Source of the DNA: Streptococcus mitis | Lineage (GTDB): Bacteria > Bacillota > Bacilli > Lactobacillales > Streptococcaceae | Length of the DNA stretch: 64,000 nucleotides | Direction: 5' to 3' | Assembly: GCF_001281025.1 (NCBI RefSeq) | Contig: NZ_CP012646.1 | Location: 587,001-651,000, forward strand | In this document: positions 47,871 to 58,331 of the stretch, piece by piece | Numbering within the stretch: the stretch's first letter is position 1 | How the letters are laid out: every line of letters starts with the position of its first letter | Notes under the pieces: model-generated | The model's database searches: none | Seen by the model: the letters and a program-made list of their open reading frames with translations, nothing else | What the model was told of the DNA's origin: nothing | Program-made: the position numbers and the translations under genes

Positions 47871-49760
47871 ATGAAAAAAACTTTTTTCTTACTGGTGTTA
47901 GGCTTGTTTTGTCTTCTGCCATTCTCTGTTTTTGCCATTGATTTCAAGATAAACTCTTATCAAGGTGATTTGTATATTCATGCAGACAATACAGCAGAAT
48001 TTAGACAGAAGATAGTTTACCAGTTTGAGGAGGACTTTAAGGGTCAAATCGTGGGACTTGGACGTGCAGGCAAGATGCCTAGTGGATTTGACATTGATCC
48101 TCATCCAAAGGTTCAGGCTGCGAAAAATGGTGCTGAACTAGCAGACGTTACTAGCGAAGTGATAGAAGGAGCAGATGGTTATACTGTTAAAGTCTATAAT
48201 CCAGGCCAGGAAGGCGACACAGTTGAAATTGACCTTATCTGGAACTTAAAGAATTTGCTTTTCCTTTATGATGATATCGCTGAATTAAATTGGCAACCTC
48301 TGACAGATAGTTCAGGGGCTATTGGGAAGTTTGAATTTCATGTAAGGGGAGACAAGGGGGCTGAAAAACTCTTTTTCCATACAGGGAAACTTTTTAGAGA
48401 GGGAACGGTTGAAAAGAGTAACCTTGATTATACTATCCGTTTAGACAATCTTCCGGCTAAACGTGGAGTTGAGTTACATGCCTATTGGCCTCGGACCGAT
48501 TTTGCTAGCGCTAGGGATCAGGGATTGAAAGGGAATCGTTTAGAAGAGTTTAATAAGATAGAAGACTCGATTTTTAAAGAAAAAGAGCAAAGTAAACAAC
48601 TCGTTAATTGGGTCTTCCCTTCGATACTTTCTATCTCCTTGTTATTGAGTATTTGCTTTTATTTTATTTATAGAAGAAAGACCACTCCTTCGGTCAAATA
48701 TGCCAAAAATCATCGTATCTATGAACCACCAATGGAATTAGAGCCTATGGTTTTATCAGAGGCAGTCTACTCGACCTCCTTGGAGGAAGTGAGTCCCTTG
48801 GTCAAGGGAGCTGGAAAATTCACCTTTGACCAACTTATTCAAGCTACCTTGCTAGATGTGATAGACCGTGGGAATGTCTCTATCATTTCAGAAGGAGATG
48901 CAGTTGGTTTGAGGCTAGTAAAAGAAGATGGTTTGTCAAGTTTTGAGAAAGACTGCCTAAATCTGGCCTTTTCAGGCAAAAAAGAAGAGATTCTTTCCAA
49001 TTTGTTTGCGGATTACAAGGTATCTGATAGTCTTTATCGTAGAGCAAAAGTCTCTGATGAAAAACGGATTCAAGCAAAGGGGCGTCAGCTCAAATCTTCT
49101 TTTGAAGAAGTATTGAACCAGATGCAAGAAGGAGTGAGAAATCGGGTTACCTTCTGGGGGCTTCCGAATTACTATCGTCCTTTGACTGGTGGGGAAAAGG
49201 CCTTGCAAGTGGGTATGGGGGTCTTGACTATCTTGCCCCTATTTATTGGATTTGGTTTGTTCTTGTACAGTTTGGATGTTTATGGCTATCTTTACATTCC
49301 CTTGCCAATACTTGGTTTTCTAGGTTTGGTTTTGGCTGTTTTCTATTATTGGAAGCTTCGACTAGATAATCGTGATGGTGTCCTAAATGAAGCAGGAGCA
49401 GAAGTATACTATCTCTGGACCAGTTTTGAAAATATGTTGCGTGAGATTGCACGATTGGATCAGGCTGAATTGGAAAGTATTGTGGTCTGGAATCGCCTCT
49501 TGGTCTATGCAACCTTATTTGGCTATGCGGACAAGGTCAGCCATTTGATGAAGGTTCATCATATCCAAGTGGAAAATCCAGATATCAATCTATATGTAGC
49601 TTATGGTTGGCATAGTATGTTTTATCATTCAAGCGCGCAAATGAGCCATTATGCCAGTGTCGCAAATACAGCAAGTACCTACTCCGTATCTTCTGGAAGT
49701 GGAAGTTCTGGCGGAGGCTTCTCTGGAGGCGGAGGCGGTGGCAGTATCGGCGCCTTTTAA
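47871..49760 (+). CDS. DUF2207 family membrane protein
   Basis: 629 aa from the ATG at 47871, after AAAAAGGGGG. Signal peptide (FFLLVLGLFCLLPFSVFA), an extracellular DUF2207 domain (DFKINSYQGDLYIHADNTAEF), one membrane segment near residue 250, a cytoplasmic-like stretch, two more segments near residues 450-500, and a C-terminal Ser/Gly tail (SGGGFSGGGGGGSIGAF). Widespread in Firmicutes and actinobacteria, function not established. Single gene between divergent transporter and uppP. Confidence 0.85.
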   Translation: MKKTFFLLVLGLFCLLPFSVFAIDFKINSYQGDLYIHADNTAEFRQKIVYQFEEDFKGQIVGLGRAGKMPSGFDIDPHPKVQAAKNGAELADVTSEVIEGADGYTVKVYNPGQEGDTVEIDLIWNLKNLLFLYDDIAELNWQPLTDSSGAIGKFEFHVRGDKGAEKLFFHTGKLFREGTVEKSNLDYTIRLDNLPAKRGVELHAYWPRTDFASARDQGLKGNRLEEFNKIEDSIFKEKEQSKQLVNWVFPSILSISLLLSICFYFIYRRKTTPSVKYAKNHRIYEPPMELEPMVLSEAVYSTSLEEVSPLVKGAGKFTFDQLIQATLLDVIDRGNVSIISEGDAVGLRLVKEDGLSSFEKDCLNLAFSGKKEEILSNLFADYKVSDSLYRRAKVSDEKRIQAKGRQLKSSFEEVLNQMQEGVRNRVTFWGLPNYYRPLTGGEKALQVGMGVLTILPLFIGFGLFLYSLDVYGYLYIPLPILGFLGLVLAVFYYWKLRLDNRDGVLNEAGAEVYYLWTSFENMLREIARLDQAELESIVVWNRLLVYATLFGYADKVSHLMKVHHIQVENPDINLYVAYGWHSMFYHSSAQMSHYASVANTASTYSVSSGSGSSGGGFSGGGGGGSIGAF

Positions 49761-49820
49761 AGAGAGCTATCACTGGCTGAAAAAATATGCTATAATGGAA
49801 GATAGAAAAAGGAGTAATCT

Positions 49821-50666
49821 ATGTATCTTATTGAAATTTTAAAATCTATCTTCTTTGGGATTGTTGAAGGAATTACGGAATGGCTGCCGATTTCCAGTAC
49901 AGGTCACTTGATTTTAGCAGAGGAATTTATCCAATACCAAAATCAAAATGAAGTCTTTATGTCCATGTTTAATGTCGTGATTCAGCTTGGTGCGATTTTG
50001 GCGGTTATGGTGATTTACTTTAATAAGCTCAATCCCTTTAAACCGGGTAAAGACAAGCAGGAAGTTCGTAAGACTTGGAGACTGTGGTTGAAGGTCTTGG
50101 TTGCCACTTTGCCTTTACTTGCCGTCTTTAAATTTGATGATTGGTTTGATACTCACTTCCATAATATGGTTTCAGTTGCTCTCATGTTGATTATCTATGG
50201 GATTGCCTTTATCTATTTGGAAAAGCGCAATAAAGCGCGTGCTATAGAGCCAAGTGTGACAGAGTTGGACAAGCTTCCTTATACGACAGCTTTCTATATC
50301 GGACTCTTCCAAGTTCTTGCCCTTTTACCAGGGACAAGCCGTTCTGGAGCAACGATTGTCGGTGGTTTGTTGAATGGAACTAGTCGTTCTGTTGTGACAG
50401 AATTTACCTTCTATCTTGGAATTCCTGTTATGTTTGGAGCCAGTGCCTTAAAGATTTTCAAATTTATAAAAGCAGGACAGCTCTTGAGTTTTGGGCAATT
50501 GTTTTTGCTCTTGGTCGCTATGGGAGTAGCTTTTGCAGTTAGCATGGTGGCTATTCGCTTCTTGACAAGCTATGTAAAAAAACACGACTTTACCCTTTTT
50601 GGTAAATACCGCATCGTACTTGGTAGCATCTTATTGCTTTATAGCTTTGTCCGTTTATTTGTATAA
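49821..50666 (+). CDS. uppP: Undecaprenyl-diphosphate phosphatase
   Basis: 281 aa integral membrane enzyme (BacA) recycling undecaprenyl-PP to the monophosphate for peptidoglycan and teichoic acid; it also gives bacitracin tolerance. Active-site motifs: [18 protein letters not shown] (E17, E21, S26-S27) and PGTSRSG (170-176). Extended -10 TGCTATAAT upstream (49789-49797 region). Confidence 0.97.
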   Translation: MYLIEILKSIFFGIVEGITEWLPISSTGHLILAEEFIQYQNQNEVFMSMFNVVIQLGAILAVMVIYFNKLNPFKPGKDKQEVRKTWRLWLKVLVATLPLLAVFKFDDWFDTHFHNMVSVALMLIIYGIAFIYLEKRNKARAIEPSVTELDKLPYTTAFYIGLFQVLALLPGTSRSGATIVGGLLNGTSRSVVTEFTFYLGIPVMFGASALKIFKFIKAGQLLSFGQLFLLLVAMGVAFAVSMVAIRFLTSYVKKHDFTLFGKYRIVLGSILLLYSFVRLFV

Positions 50667-50668
50667 GA

Positions 50669-50700
50669 AAAACCTTGAAGGGGCAACTCTTCAAGGTTTT
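50669..50700. terminator. Bidirectional terminator between uppP and dinB
   Basis: AAAACCTTGAAG and CTTCAAGGTTTT are perfect arms around an eight-base loop; the last two bases overlap the dinB stop codon. Confidence 0.9.
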
Positions 50701-51760
50701 AAAATCCAGTCACGGTAATTCCCAACAGACGGACACCTCTTTCTTTCTCGCTTAACTCTTCATAGAGTTGCAGGGCTATTTGGCTTATCTGGCTAGCATC
50801 CTGTGTTTTTTGGGTCAGACTTTTTCGTTTAGTAAGAGTTGAAAAGTCCTCGTAGCGGATTTTCAAAATGACAATTTTTCCAGCTTTTTCTTGTTGACTG
50901 AGATTGAGAGCGACTCTTTCTGATAGGAGAGTCAGCTCTTTTTTGATGTCTTCTTCGGCACGGAGAATCTTTCCATAGGTTTTTTCCTTGCCGATTGATT
51001 TACGAATACGATTGGATTTGACGGGGGAATTGTGGATACCTCGAGCCTTTCGATAAAGGTCATAGCCCAGTCTTCCAAAACGGTCTATTAGGGTCACTTC
51101 AGGAACTTCAAGTAGATCAGCGCCGGTAAAAACACCCATTTGATGAAGTCTTTCCACTGTCTTTTTTCCTACTCCATGAAACTTGGAAATATCCATTTGT
51201 TTTAGAAAGTCCTCAGCCTGGTCAGGTAGAATCACTGTCAGACCATGTGGTTTTTGATAATCACTAGCCATTTTAGCTAAGAATTTATTGTAAGAAACGC
51301 CAGCAGAAGCAGTTAGATGGAGTTCTTGCCAGATATCCTCTTGAATGAGGCTAGCGATTTTGACTGCTGACTTGATACCGAGTTTATTTTCTGTTACATC
51401 CAAATAGGCTTCGTCAATACTCATAGGTTCAATCAAATCTGTATAGCGCTTAAAAATATCTCGAATCTGGAGTCCCACAGCTTTGTATTTCTCATAATTC
51501 CCTGAGATAAAGACAGCCTGAGGACAACGTTCATAGGCTTCCTTGGAACTCATGGCAGAATGGACACCAAAAGCTCGTGCCTCATAGCTACAAGTGGAAA
51601 CGACACCACGCCCACCTGTTTGCCGAGGGTCACTGCCGATAATGACAGGTTTTCCTCTGAGTTTAGGATTATCCCTGATTTCTACCGCAGCAAAAAAGGC
51701 GTCCATGTCAATATGGATGATTTTTCTTGACAAATCATTTAACAAAGGAAAAATCAACAT
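50699..51760 (-). CDS. dinB: DNA polymerase IV
   Basis: 353 aa Y-family translesion polymerase. The catalytic motifs are [12 protein letters not shown] and SIDEAYLD; palm, thumb ([15 protein letters not shown]) and little-finger domains follow. ATG at 51760 is preferred over a GTG nine bases upstream because AAAGGTG is spaced for it. TATAAT lies about 35 bases upstream on the minus strand. Confidence 0.96.
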   Translation of the reverse strand: MLIFPLLNDLSRKIIHIDMDAFFAAVEIRDNPKLRGKPVIIGSDPRQTGGRGVVSTCSYEARAFGVHSAMSSKEAYERCPQAVFISGNYEKYKAVGLQIRDIFKRYTDLIEPMSIDEAYLDVTENKLGIKSAVKIASLIQEDIWQELHLTASAGVSYNKFLAKMASDYQKPHGLTVILPDQAEDFLKQMDISKFHGVGKKTVERLHQMGVFTGADLLEVPEVTLIDRFGRLGYDLYRKARGIHNSPVKSNRIRKSIGKEKTYGKILRAEEDIKKELTLLSERVALNLSQQEKAGKIVILKIRYEDFSTLTKRKSLTQKTQDASQISQIALQLYEELSEKERGVRLLGITVTGF

Positions 51761-51936
51761 ACCTAGCACCTTTTTACTACTTATTTTCTTTTATTATACC
51801 CTTTTTTCTGAAAAAAAGAAAAAAGGACTTTATTTTTTCAAAAATATAATACAGTTTGGGGCAAAATATAGACTGTTTTAGAAAAGAAAGTGTAAAAACA
51901 GGGATTTTTCGCTTGTTGAAATCGGTTACTGTATGG

Positions 51937-51972
51937 TATACTTGTCTCATGAATGTAACAGATGACTGTTAC
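51937..51972 (+). promoter_or_regulatory. pfl promoter and palindrome in the leader
   Basis: TGGTATACT is an extended -10 (TATACT 51937-51942); the -35 is TTGAAA with 15 nt or TTGTTG with 18 nt. GTAACAG (51955-51961) and CTGTTAC (51966-51972) form a perfect 7-bp inverted repeat just after the predicted start of transcription, a likely operator or 5' hairpin. Confidence 0.55.
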
Positions 51973-51997
51973 TAGAAAGAAAAAAGAGGACATTAAC

Positions 51998-54322
51998 ATG
52001 GTTGTTAAGACAGTTGTTGAAGCACAAGATATTTTTGATAAAGCTTGGGAAGGCTTCAAAGGCGTAGATTGGAAAGAAAAAGCAAGTGTATCACGCTTCG
52101 TACAAGCTAACTACACACCTTACGATGGAGACGAAAGCTTCCTTGCAGGACCAACAGAACGTTCACTTCACATCAAAAAAATTGTAGAAGAAACTAAGGC
52201 TCACTACGAAGAAACTCGTTTCCCAATGGACACTCGTCCAACATCTATTGCTGACATTCCAGCAGGATTTATCGATAAAGAAAATGAAGTTATCTTTGGT
52301 ATCCAAAATGACGAACTCTTCAAATTGAACTTCATGCCAAAAGGTGGTATCCGTATGGCTGAAACTACTTTGAAAGAAAATGGATACGAACCAGATCCAG
52401 CTGTTCACGAAATCTTTACAAAATACGTAACAACAGTTAACGACGGTATCTTCCGTGCTTACACTTCAAACATCCGTCGCGCTCGTCACGCTCACACTGT
52501 AACTGGTCTTCCAGATGCATACTCACGCGGACGTATCATCGGTGTTTACGCACGTCTTGCTCTTTACGGTGCAGACTACTTGATGCAAGAAAAAGTAAAC
52601 GACTGGAATGCAATCGAAGAAATTGATGAAGAAACAATCCGTCTTCGTGAAGAAATCAATCTTCAATATCAAGCATTGCAACAAGTTGTTCGCTTGGGTG
52701 ATCTTTATGGAGTTGACGTTCGCAAACCAGCGATGAACGTTAAAGAAGCAATCCAATGGGTTAACATCGCCTTCATGTCTGTCTGCCGTGTTATCAACGG
52801 TGCTGCTACATCTCTAGGACGTGTGCCAATCGTATTGGACATCTTTGCAGAACGTGACCTTGCTCGTGGTACATTTACTGAATCAGAAATCCAAGAATTC
52901 GTTGATGATTTCGTTATGAAACTTCGTACAGTTAAATTTGCTCGTACAAAAGCTTATGACCAATTGTACTCAGGTGACCCAACTTTCATCACAACTTCTA
53001 TGGCTGGTATGGGTAACGACGGTCGTCACCGTGTTACTAAGATGGACTACCGTTTCTTGAACACTCTTGACAACATCGGTAACTCTCCAGAACCAAACTT
53101 GACAGTTCTTTGGACTGATAAATTGCCATACAACTTCCGTCGCTACTGTATGCACATGAGCCACAAACACTCTTCTATCCAATACGAAGGTGTAACAACA
53201 ATGGCCAAAGACGGATATGGTGAAATGAGCTGTATCTCATGCTGTGTGTCTCCACTTGACCCAGAAAATGAAGAACAACGCCACAACATCCAGTACTTCG
53301 GTGCGCGTGTAAACGTATTGAAAGCTCTTCTTACTGGTTTGAACGGTGGTTACGACGATGTTCACAAAGACTACAAAGTATTTGACATCGAACCAATTCG
53401 TGACGAAGTTCTTGAATTCGAATCAGTTAAAGAAAACTTTGAAAAATCTCTTGACTGGTTGACTGACACTTACGTAGATGCTTTGAACATCATCCACTAC
53501 ATGACTGATAAGTACAACTACGAAGCTGTTCAAATGGCCTTCTTGCCAACTAAACAACGTGCAAACATGGGATTCGGTATCTGTGGATTTGCTAACACTG
53601 TTGATACATTGTCAGCTATCAAATACGCTACAGTTAAACCAATCCGTGACGAAAATGGCTACATCTACGATTACGAAACAATCGGTGAATACCCACGTTG
53701 GGGTGAAGATGATCCTCGTTCAAACGAATTGGCAGAATGGTTGATTGAAGCTTACACAACTCGTCTACGTAGCCACAAACTTTACAAAGACGCAGAAGCT
53801 ACTGTATCACTTTTGACAATCACATCTAACGTTGCTTACTCTAAACAAACTGGTAACTCACCAGTCCACAAAGGTGTATACCTCAACGAAGATGGTTCTG
53901 TGAACTTGTCTAAACTTGAATTCTTCTCACCAGGTGCTAACCCATCTAACAAAGCTAAAGGTGGATGGTTGCAAAACTTGAACTCACTTGCTAGCCTTGA
54001 CTTTGGTTATGCAGCTGACGGTATCTCATTGACAACTCAAGTTTCTCCACGCGCTCTTGGTAAGACTCGTGACGAACAAGTTGATAACTTGGTAACAATC
54101 CTTGATGGTTACTTCGAAAACGGTGGACAACACGTTAACTTGAACGTTATGGACTTGAACGATGTTTACGAAAAGATCATGTCAGGTGAAGACGTTATCG
54201 TACGTATCTCTGGATACTGTGTAAACACTAAATACCTCACTCCAGAACAAAAAACTGAATTGACACAACGTGTCTTCCACGAAGTTCTTTCAATGGATGA
54301 TGCCTTGGATGCGTTGAGCTAA
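51998..54322 (+). CDS. pfl: Formate C-acetyltransferase (pyruvate formate-lyase)
   Basis: 774 aa from the ATG at 51998 ([19 protein letters not shown]), chosen over an upstream ATG at 51962 that lies in the leader palindrome. Oxygen-sensitive glycyl-radical enzyme converting pyruvate and CoA to acetyl-CoA and formate in mixed-acid fermentation. The paired active-site Cys are in [11 protein letters not shown]; the radical Gly is in [10 protein letters not shown] near the C terminus. Codon use is strongly biased, as in highly expressed genes. Activating enzyme is not in the window. Confidence 0.97.
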   Translation: MVVKTVVEAQDIFDKAWEGFKGVDWKEKASVSRFVQANYTPYDGDESFLAGPTERSLHIKKIVEETKAHYEETRFPMDTRPTSIADIPAGFIDKENEVIFGIQNDELFKLNFMPKGGIRMAETTLKENGYEPDPAVHEIFTKYVTTVNDGIFRAYTSNIRRARHAHTVTGLPDAYSRGRIIGVYARLALYGADYLMQEKVNDWNAIEEIDEETIRLREEINLQYQALQQVVRLGDLYGVDVRKPAMNVKEAIQWVNIAFMSVCRVINGAATSLGRVPIVLDIFAERDLARGTFTESEIQEFVDDFVMKLRTVKFARTKAYDQLYSGDPTFITTSMAGMGNDGRHRVTKMDYRFLNTLDNIGNSPEPNLTVLWTDKLPYNFRRYCMHMSHKHSSIQYEGVTTMAKDGYGEMSCISCCVSPLDPENEEQRHNIQYFGARVNVLKALLTGLNGGYDDVHKDYKVFDIEPIRDEVLEFESVKENFEKSLDWLTDTYVDALNIIHYMTDKYNYEAVQMAFLPTKQRANMGFGICGFANTVDTLSAIKYATVKPIRDENGYIYDYETIGEYPRWGEDDPRSNELAEWLIEAYTTRLRSHKLYKDAEATVSLLTITSNVAYSKQTGNSPVHKGVYLNEDGSVNLSKLEFFSPGANPSNKAKGGWLQNLNSLASLDFGYAADGISLTTQVSPRALGKTRDEQVDNLVTILDGYFENGGQHVNLNVMDLNDVYEKIMSGEDVIVRISGYCVNTKYLTPEQKTELTQRVFHEVLSMDDALDALS

Positions 54323-54348
54323 TCAAGTTCTTGAATAATGAAATAAGG

Positions 54349-54379
54349 AACCCTCGGTCAGTCGACTGAGGGTTTTTGG
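54349..54379 (+). terminator. Terminator after pfl
   Basis: AACCCTC (54349-54355) pairs with GAGGGTT (54368-54374), inner GTC/GAC pairs, then TTTTT. Confidence 0.85.
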
Positions 54380-54381
54380 GT

Positions 54382-54485
54382 AAAATCTCTTCAAAGCACG
54401 TCAGTTTTATCTGCAATCTCAAAGCGGTGCTTTGAGCAACCCGCGGCTAGCTTCCTAGTTTGCTTTTTGATTTTCATTGAGTATA
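54382..54485 (+). repeat. BOX element 4 (5' end of boxA missing)
   Basis: Begins inside boxA (AAATCTCTTCAAAGCACG), with a partial boxB hairpin (CAAAGCGGTGCTTTG) and a complete boxC ending TTTTCATTGAGTATAA. The first ~12 bases of boxA are lost against the pfl terminator. Confidence 0.85.
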
Positions 54486-54554
54486 AGTCAGGCACTAAAA
54501 TATCTGACCGAGATTCAAAGATACTTGTTGAGTTGCGAGGAGTATTTAAAAATC

Positions 54555-55265
54555 ATGACCACCCGTCAAACGGGTGGTTTGTCCCAGGGCTATAAGCCCA
54601 AATTACCAGCCAGCGCCTAAAGACGCTGGCTTTCACTTTGTTCAAGCCTTATTGCTCTTGACTCGTCACTTGCCTCTCAAAGAGGCTTTAGTATTACTTA
54701 CCACTATCCCTAAAGGGATCCTCATATTCTTTTACACTTAATTTATCTAGTGCTATATCATGCTTTTCCTGTTCTTGTATATATTTCTTAATTGTGGCTT
54801 CATTAAGCCCTACTGTACTTACATAATAACCTTCCGCCCAGAAATGTCGATTCCCAAACTTGTACTTGAGATTGGCGTGTTTGTCAAACATCATGAGTGC
54901 ACTTTTTCCTTTTAAATAACCCATGAAACTCGAAACACTTATCCTTGGTGGAATACTTACTAACATGTGTACATGGTCTGGCATTAAGTGACCCTCGATA
55001 ATTTCAACTCCTTTATAACTACACAAGCGATGAAATATTTCGCCTAAACTACTTCGATATTGATTATATATAACTTTTCGTCTATACTTAGGGGTGAACA
55101 CAATGTGATTCTTACAGTGCCACTTTGTGTGCGATAAACTATGAGCCTTTTGTGCCATATTTTTCTCCTTTCGCTTTACAATTGGCTTGAACACCTTTAT
55201 TGTATCGCGTTCGGAGTTTTTTTGGTATAACCTTCGACTCGCACCCGCATAGCGGGTGGTTTTTT
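54555..55265 (-). mobile_element. IS200/IS605-type insertion sequence (tnpA only)
   Basis: About 0.7 kb. Both ends carry GC-rich hairpins with the same arms: CCACCCGT/ACGGGTGG (54559-54577) and CACCCGC/GCGGGTG (55242-55258), as expected for subterminal hairpins recognised by TnpA. More hairpins (CCAGCG/CGCTGG near 54611-54630, GCCTCT/AGAGGC near 54672-54686) follow the gene. No TnpB. Exact ends cannot be fixed, since these elements make no target duplication. It sits next to BOX 4, between pfl and trkH. Confidence 0.75.
54694..55158 (-). CDS. tnpA: IS200/IS605 family transposase TnpA
   Basis: 154 aa single-domain HUH (Y1) transposase. The His pair is in PDHVHMLV (H62, H64) and the nucleophile Tyr is Y126 in ATIKKYIQEQ with Q130. 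ATG 55158 is chosen because AAGGAG precedes it; an open frame runs 39 codons further upstream into the left-end hairpin. Complete and apparently intact, so probably active. Confidence 0.92.
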   Translation of the reverse strand: MAQKAHSLSHTKWHCKNHIVFTPKYRRKVIYNQYRSSLGEIFHRLCSYKGVEIIEGHLMPDHVHMLVSIPPRISVSSFMGYLKGKSALMMFDKHANLKYKFGNRHFWAEGYYVSTVGLNEATIKKYIQEQEKHDIALDKLSVKEYEDPFRDSGK

Positions 55266-55315
55266 TGTCTCTCACCTAACGGAGCGAGACGGACTAATAG
55301 TCACATAATAAAAAC

Positions 55316-55344
55316 ACCACACTTTGTTAGATACAAGGTGTGGT
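55316..55344 (-). terminator. Terminator after trkH
   Basis: On the minus strand, ACCACACCTTGT pairs with ACAAAGTGTGGT around ATCTA, followed by GTTTTTATT. Confidence 0.85.
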
Positions 55345-55350
55345 TGTATT

Positions 55351-56790
55351 TTATCTCTTAGACCAAGTTCTCTTCATAAAGAGAAGTAGGATTGGATAAA
55401 TCTCCAAGCGCCCTGCAATCATTGCAAAGGAGAGGAGAATTTTTGAGATAGGACTAAAGATTGAGAAACTAGAAGTGGTTCCTAGAATAGGTCCGATATT
55501 ATTGAAACAGCTAAAGACAGCACTGGTAACGACTAGAAAATCATTGCTATCTAGGCTGACAATAAAGATAAGGGATAGCAAAATCATAGAATAGATGACA
55601 AAGTACTTGAGAATCTTATGCTGGGTATCTTTGTCAATCACCGTTTTATTAACATGGAGGGTCAAAACACGGTGGGGCGATAGAATTGACAAAATTTGGT
55701 TTTTGGCAATTTTTGAAAGGATGAGGCCTCGAATAACCTTGAGTCCACCTGCGGTTGAACCAGCAGAACCACCGATTCCCATGAGGAAGAGAAGGATAAA
55801 CTGGGAGAAGAGGGGCCAGTTGGTAATGTCTCCGTAACCAAAACCAGTCGTTGTAATAATATTGGAAACCTGGAAGAAGGCCATTTCAAAGCTCTTGGAA
55901 AATCCTGGGTAGAGATAGAGGGTATTGAGGCTAATCAAGCCTGTAGAAACCAGCACGATGACCAAGTAAGCACGAAGTTCTTCGTCACCAAAGAAGGCTT
56001 TGACGCGACGGAGCATGAGGTAGTAGTAGAGATTGAAATTTACCCCAAAAACCAAAACTCCTATACTAACCAGATAAGTAATCAGTGAGCTACCATAGTG
56101 GGCGATTCCATCGTTATAGACGGTAAAGCCTCCTGTACCCGCTGTCCCCATAGCGATGACAAAACTATCAAAAAGGGGCATGCCGGCTAGATAATAGATG
56201 ATGACAAAGAGGGAAAAGAGAGCAAGGTAGAGGAGATAGAGAATCTGGGCAGTATTTTTGAGTTTGGATACAACCTTACCGAAAACAGGGCCAGGAACCT
56301 CAGCCTTCATCACTTCTAGGTGGCTATTCTTGGCATTATCCATAATAGCAAGTGCAAAAACAAGCACTCCCATTCCTCCAATTAAGTGGGTAAAACTTCG
56401 CCAAAAGAGGAGGGAACGGCTGAGAACTGAAACATCATTCAGAATAGTTGCTCCAGTAGTTGTAAAGCCAGAGCTAATCTCAAAAAAGGCATCGATAACG
56501 CTGGGAATTTGTCTAGCAAAGACAAAGGGGAGACCACCAAAGAAGGACCAAAGGATCCAACAGAGGGCAACAATCAAGATTCCCTCCTTGGCATAAATCC
56601 GTTGATTTTTTGGCTTTTGTAAGATTCCTGAACCGCCTAGTAATACGAGAATCCCTATTGTTGAAAAGAGGGCCGTAAAGACTTGACTCGATTCACGGTA
56701 ATAGACAGCGACAGACACAGGAACTAAAAGAAGAACAGCTTCGATCAAAAGTAATTTTGAAAGGAGGTAGCGAATCATACTTTTATTCAT
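55351..56790 (-). CDS. trkH: Trk family potassium uptake protein, membrane subunit
   Basis: 479 aa, TrkH/KtrB superfamily with four MPM repeats. Selectivity-filter segments are visible: GGLPFVF, SSGFTTTGATIL, TAGTGGFTVYNDGI, ITTTGFGYGD and GGSAGSTAGG. It takes up K+ (possibly with H+ or Na+). Its partner TrkA is encoded three bases upstream in the same operon. Confidence 0.92.
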   Translation of the reverse strand: MNKSMIRYLLSKLLLIEAVLLLVPVSVAVYYRESSQVFTALFSTIGILVLLGGSGILQKPKNQRIYAKEGILIVALCWILWSFFGGLPFVFARQIPSVIDAFFEISSGFTTTGATILNDVSVLSRSLLFWRSFTHLIGGMGVLVFALAIMDNAKNSHLEVMKAEVPGPVFGKVVSKLKNTAQILYLLYLALFSLFVIIYYLAGMPLFDSFVIAMGTAGTGGFTVYNDGIAHYGSSLITYLVSIGVLVFGVNFNLYYYLMLRRVKAFFGDEELRAYLVIVLVSTGLISLNTLYLYPGFSKSFEMAFFQVSNIITTTGFGYGDITNWPLFSQFILLFLMGIGGSAGSTAGGLKVIRGLILSKIAKNQILSILSPHRVLTLHVNKTVIDKDTQHKILKYFVIYSMILLSLIFIVSLDSNDFLVVTSAVFSCFNNIGPILGTTSSFSIFSPISKILLSFAMIAGRLEIYPILLLFMKRTWSKR

Positions 56791-56793
56791 TTC

Positions 56794-58143
56794 TTACCTC
56801 GCGATCAAGTCATAAATCTTGGTGATGTTTGGCAATAAAGTTGTTACTAGGAGCTTGTCTCCAACTTCCAACATATCCTCCCCAGTAGGGAAAATAGTCT
56901 TGCCCTTTCGAATGATGGCCGCAATAAGAATCCCTTTTTTCAGTTTGAGTTGAGAAAGAGGTTTGGCAGTCATCTTATTAGCTTCCTTGATATGGAATTG
57001 CAGGGTTTCGATTTGGCCATTGGCTAGATGGTGCATAGCCTGAAGGTCTGAATACTGGGCATTAACCCGACCACGAATAAAGTGCATGATTGTATCTACA
57101 GCGATGCTTTTAGGTGTGATGATACTTGAAAAATCAGGCGCATTGATAATTTCGAGGAGACTGGTACGATTGACCTTGGTGATATTTTTTTGTACACCTA
57201 CCCTGTCAAGGAACATAGAGGTAATCAGATTTTCCTCATCGACTCCTGTTAGAGTCGCAACGGCATCATAGTTTTGAGCACTTTCTTCCAGCAGGATATC
57301 TTTTGCGGTACCATCTCCTTGAACGATGTAGAGATTTGGGAATTTCTCGCTAAAGAAGCTAGCGATTTCAGGATTGATTTCAATAACCTTGGTATCGATA
57401 CGACTGTCTTTGAGGATACCTAGTAGATAATAGGCAATTCTACCAGCTCCAACAATAAGAAGACTCTTCACGGCACGTGATTTGAAATAATTATGGAAGA
57501 GCATCATATCAACACGGTTACCAGTGACAAAGATTCTATCTTTATCCTGTACAGTCATGTCACCGCTTGGAATGATAATTTGATGATCCCTCTCTATCGC
57601 ACAGACAATGACATTACCGAATTTTTTCCGAAAATCAGAAATGGGCATTTGGCAAAGACCGCTGGAAGATTTAACAGTGAATTCCATCAAGCTGACCCGT
57701 CCTCCAAAGAAACGTTCGACAGACAGGGCATTTGGGAAGTCGATAATATTGGCAATGGCGCGGGCAGCCAAGAGCTCAGGGTTAACGATAAGAGAAAAAC
57801 CGAGAATATTCTTTTCCTTGAAATAAGAGTTAGAATATTCAGGGTTCCGCACCCGAACGATGGTCTCTTTAGCTCCCATTTTTTTGGCTAGAACGGCTGC
57901 AATCATGTTCACTTCATCGTATTCAGTCAGGGCGATAAAGATATCACAATCCTGGACACTGGCTTGTTCAAGGATGGTAAAATCGGCCCCGTTACCAAGG
58001 ATACCCATGATATCAAAGCGATTAACAATATGATTGAGGACAGCTTCGTCTTGCTCAATCAGCAAAACATCATGCTTTTCTGCAACCAAGGAGCGACAGA
58101 GGGCAGAACCAACTTTTCCCCCTCCGACAAGGATAATTTTCAT
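56794..58143 (-). CDS. trkA: Trk system potassium transport regulatory subunit
   Basis: 449 aa, two RCK modules, each with an NAD-binding Rossmann start: KIILVGGGKVGSALCRSLV and SLLIVGAGRIAYYLLGILK, each followed by a TrkA_C domain. Cytoplasmic ring that gates TrkH in response to nucleotide. First gene of the trkAH operon, transcribed leftwards. Confidence 0.93.
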   Translation of the reverse strand: MKIILVGGGKVGSALCRSLVAEKHDVLLIEQDEAVLNHIVNRFDIMGILGNGADFTILEQASVQDCDIFIALTEYDEVNMIAAVLAKKMGAKETIVRVRNPEYSNSYFKEKNILGFSLIVNPELLAARAIANIIDFPNALSVERFFGGRVSLMEFTVKSSSGLCQMPISDFRKKFGNVIVCAIERDHQIIIPSGDMTVQDKDRIFVTGNRVDMMLFHNYFKSRAVKSLLIVGAGRIAYYLLGILKDSRIDTKVIEINPEIASFFSEKFPNLYIVQGDGTAKDILLEESAQNYDAVATLTGVDEENLITSMFLDRVGVQKNITKVNRTSLLEIINAPDFSSIITPKSIAVDTIMHFIRGRVNAQYSDLQAMHHLANGQIETLQFHIKEANKMTAKPLSQLKLKKGILIAAIIRKGKTIFPTGEDMLEVGDKLLVTTLLPNITKIYDLIAR

Positions 58144-58331
58144 AATAAAACCTACTTCTTCATTATGTAACTATCATACCTTTTTTCAAGAAAAAATGCA
58201 CCTACTAGCTAATCACCAGAGTTTTTAGTAGGAAATTTGCTATAAGGTAAAACTATACCCTAACCAATTGAAATAGCTATTAGCTACTTTCTAGAAAATA
58301 TGGTATGATAAAGGACATACGGGGAGACAAA

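Noticed and set aside
51001..51008. TACGAATA, an exact combox sequence
   Set aside because: It lies inside the dinB coding region with no downstream gene in the right orientation; the + strand reading is antisense to dinB. Treated as chance.
51911..51935. Rex operator upstream of pfl
   Set aside because: Only a half site like TTGTTGAAA is visible; the second half does not match TTCACAA.
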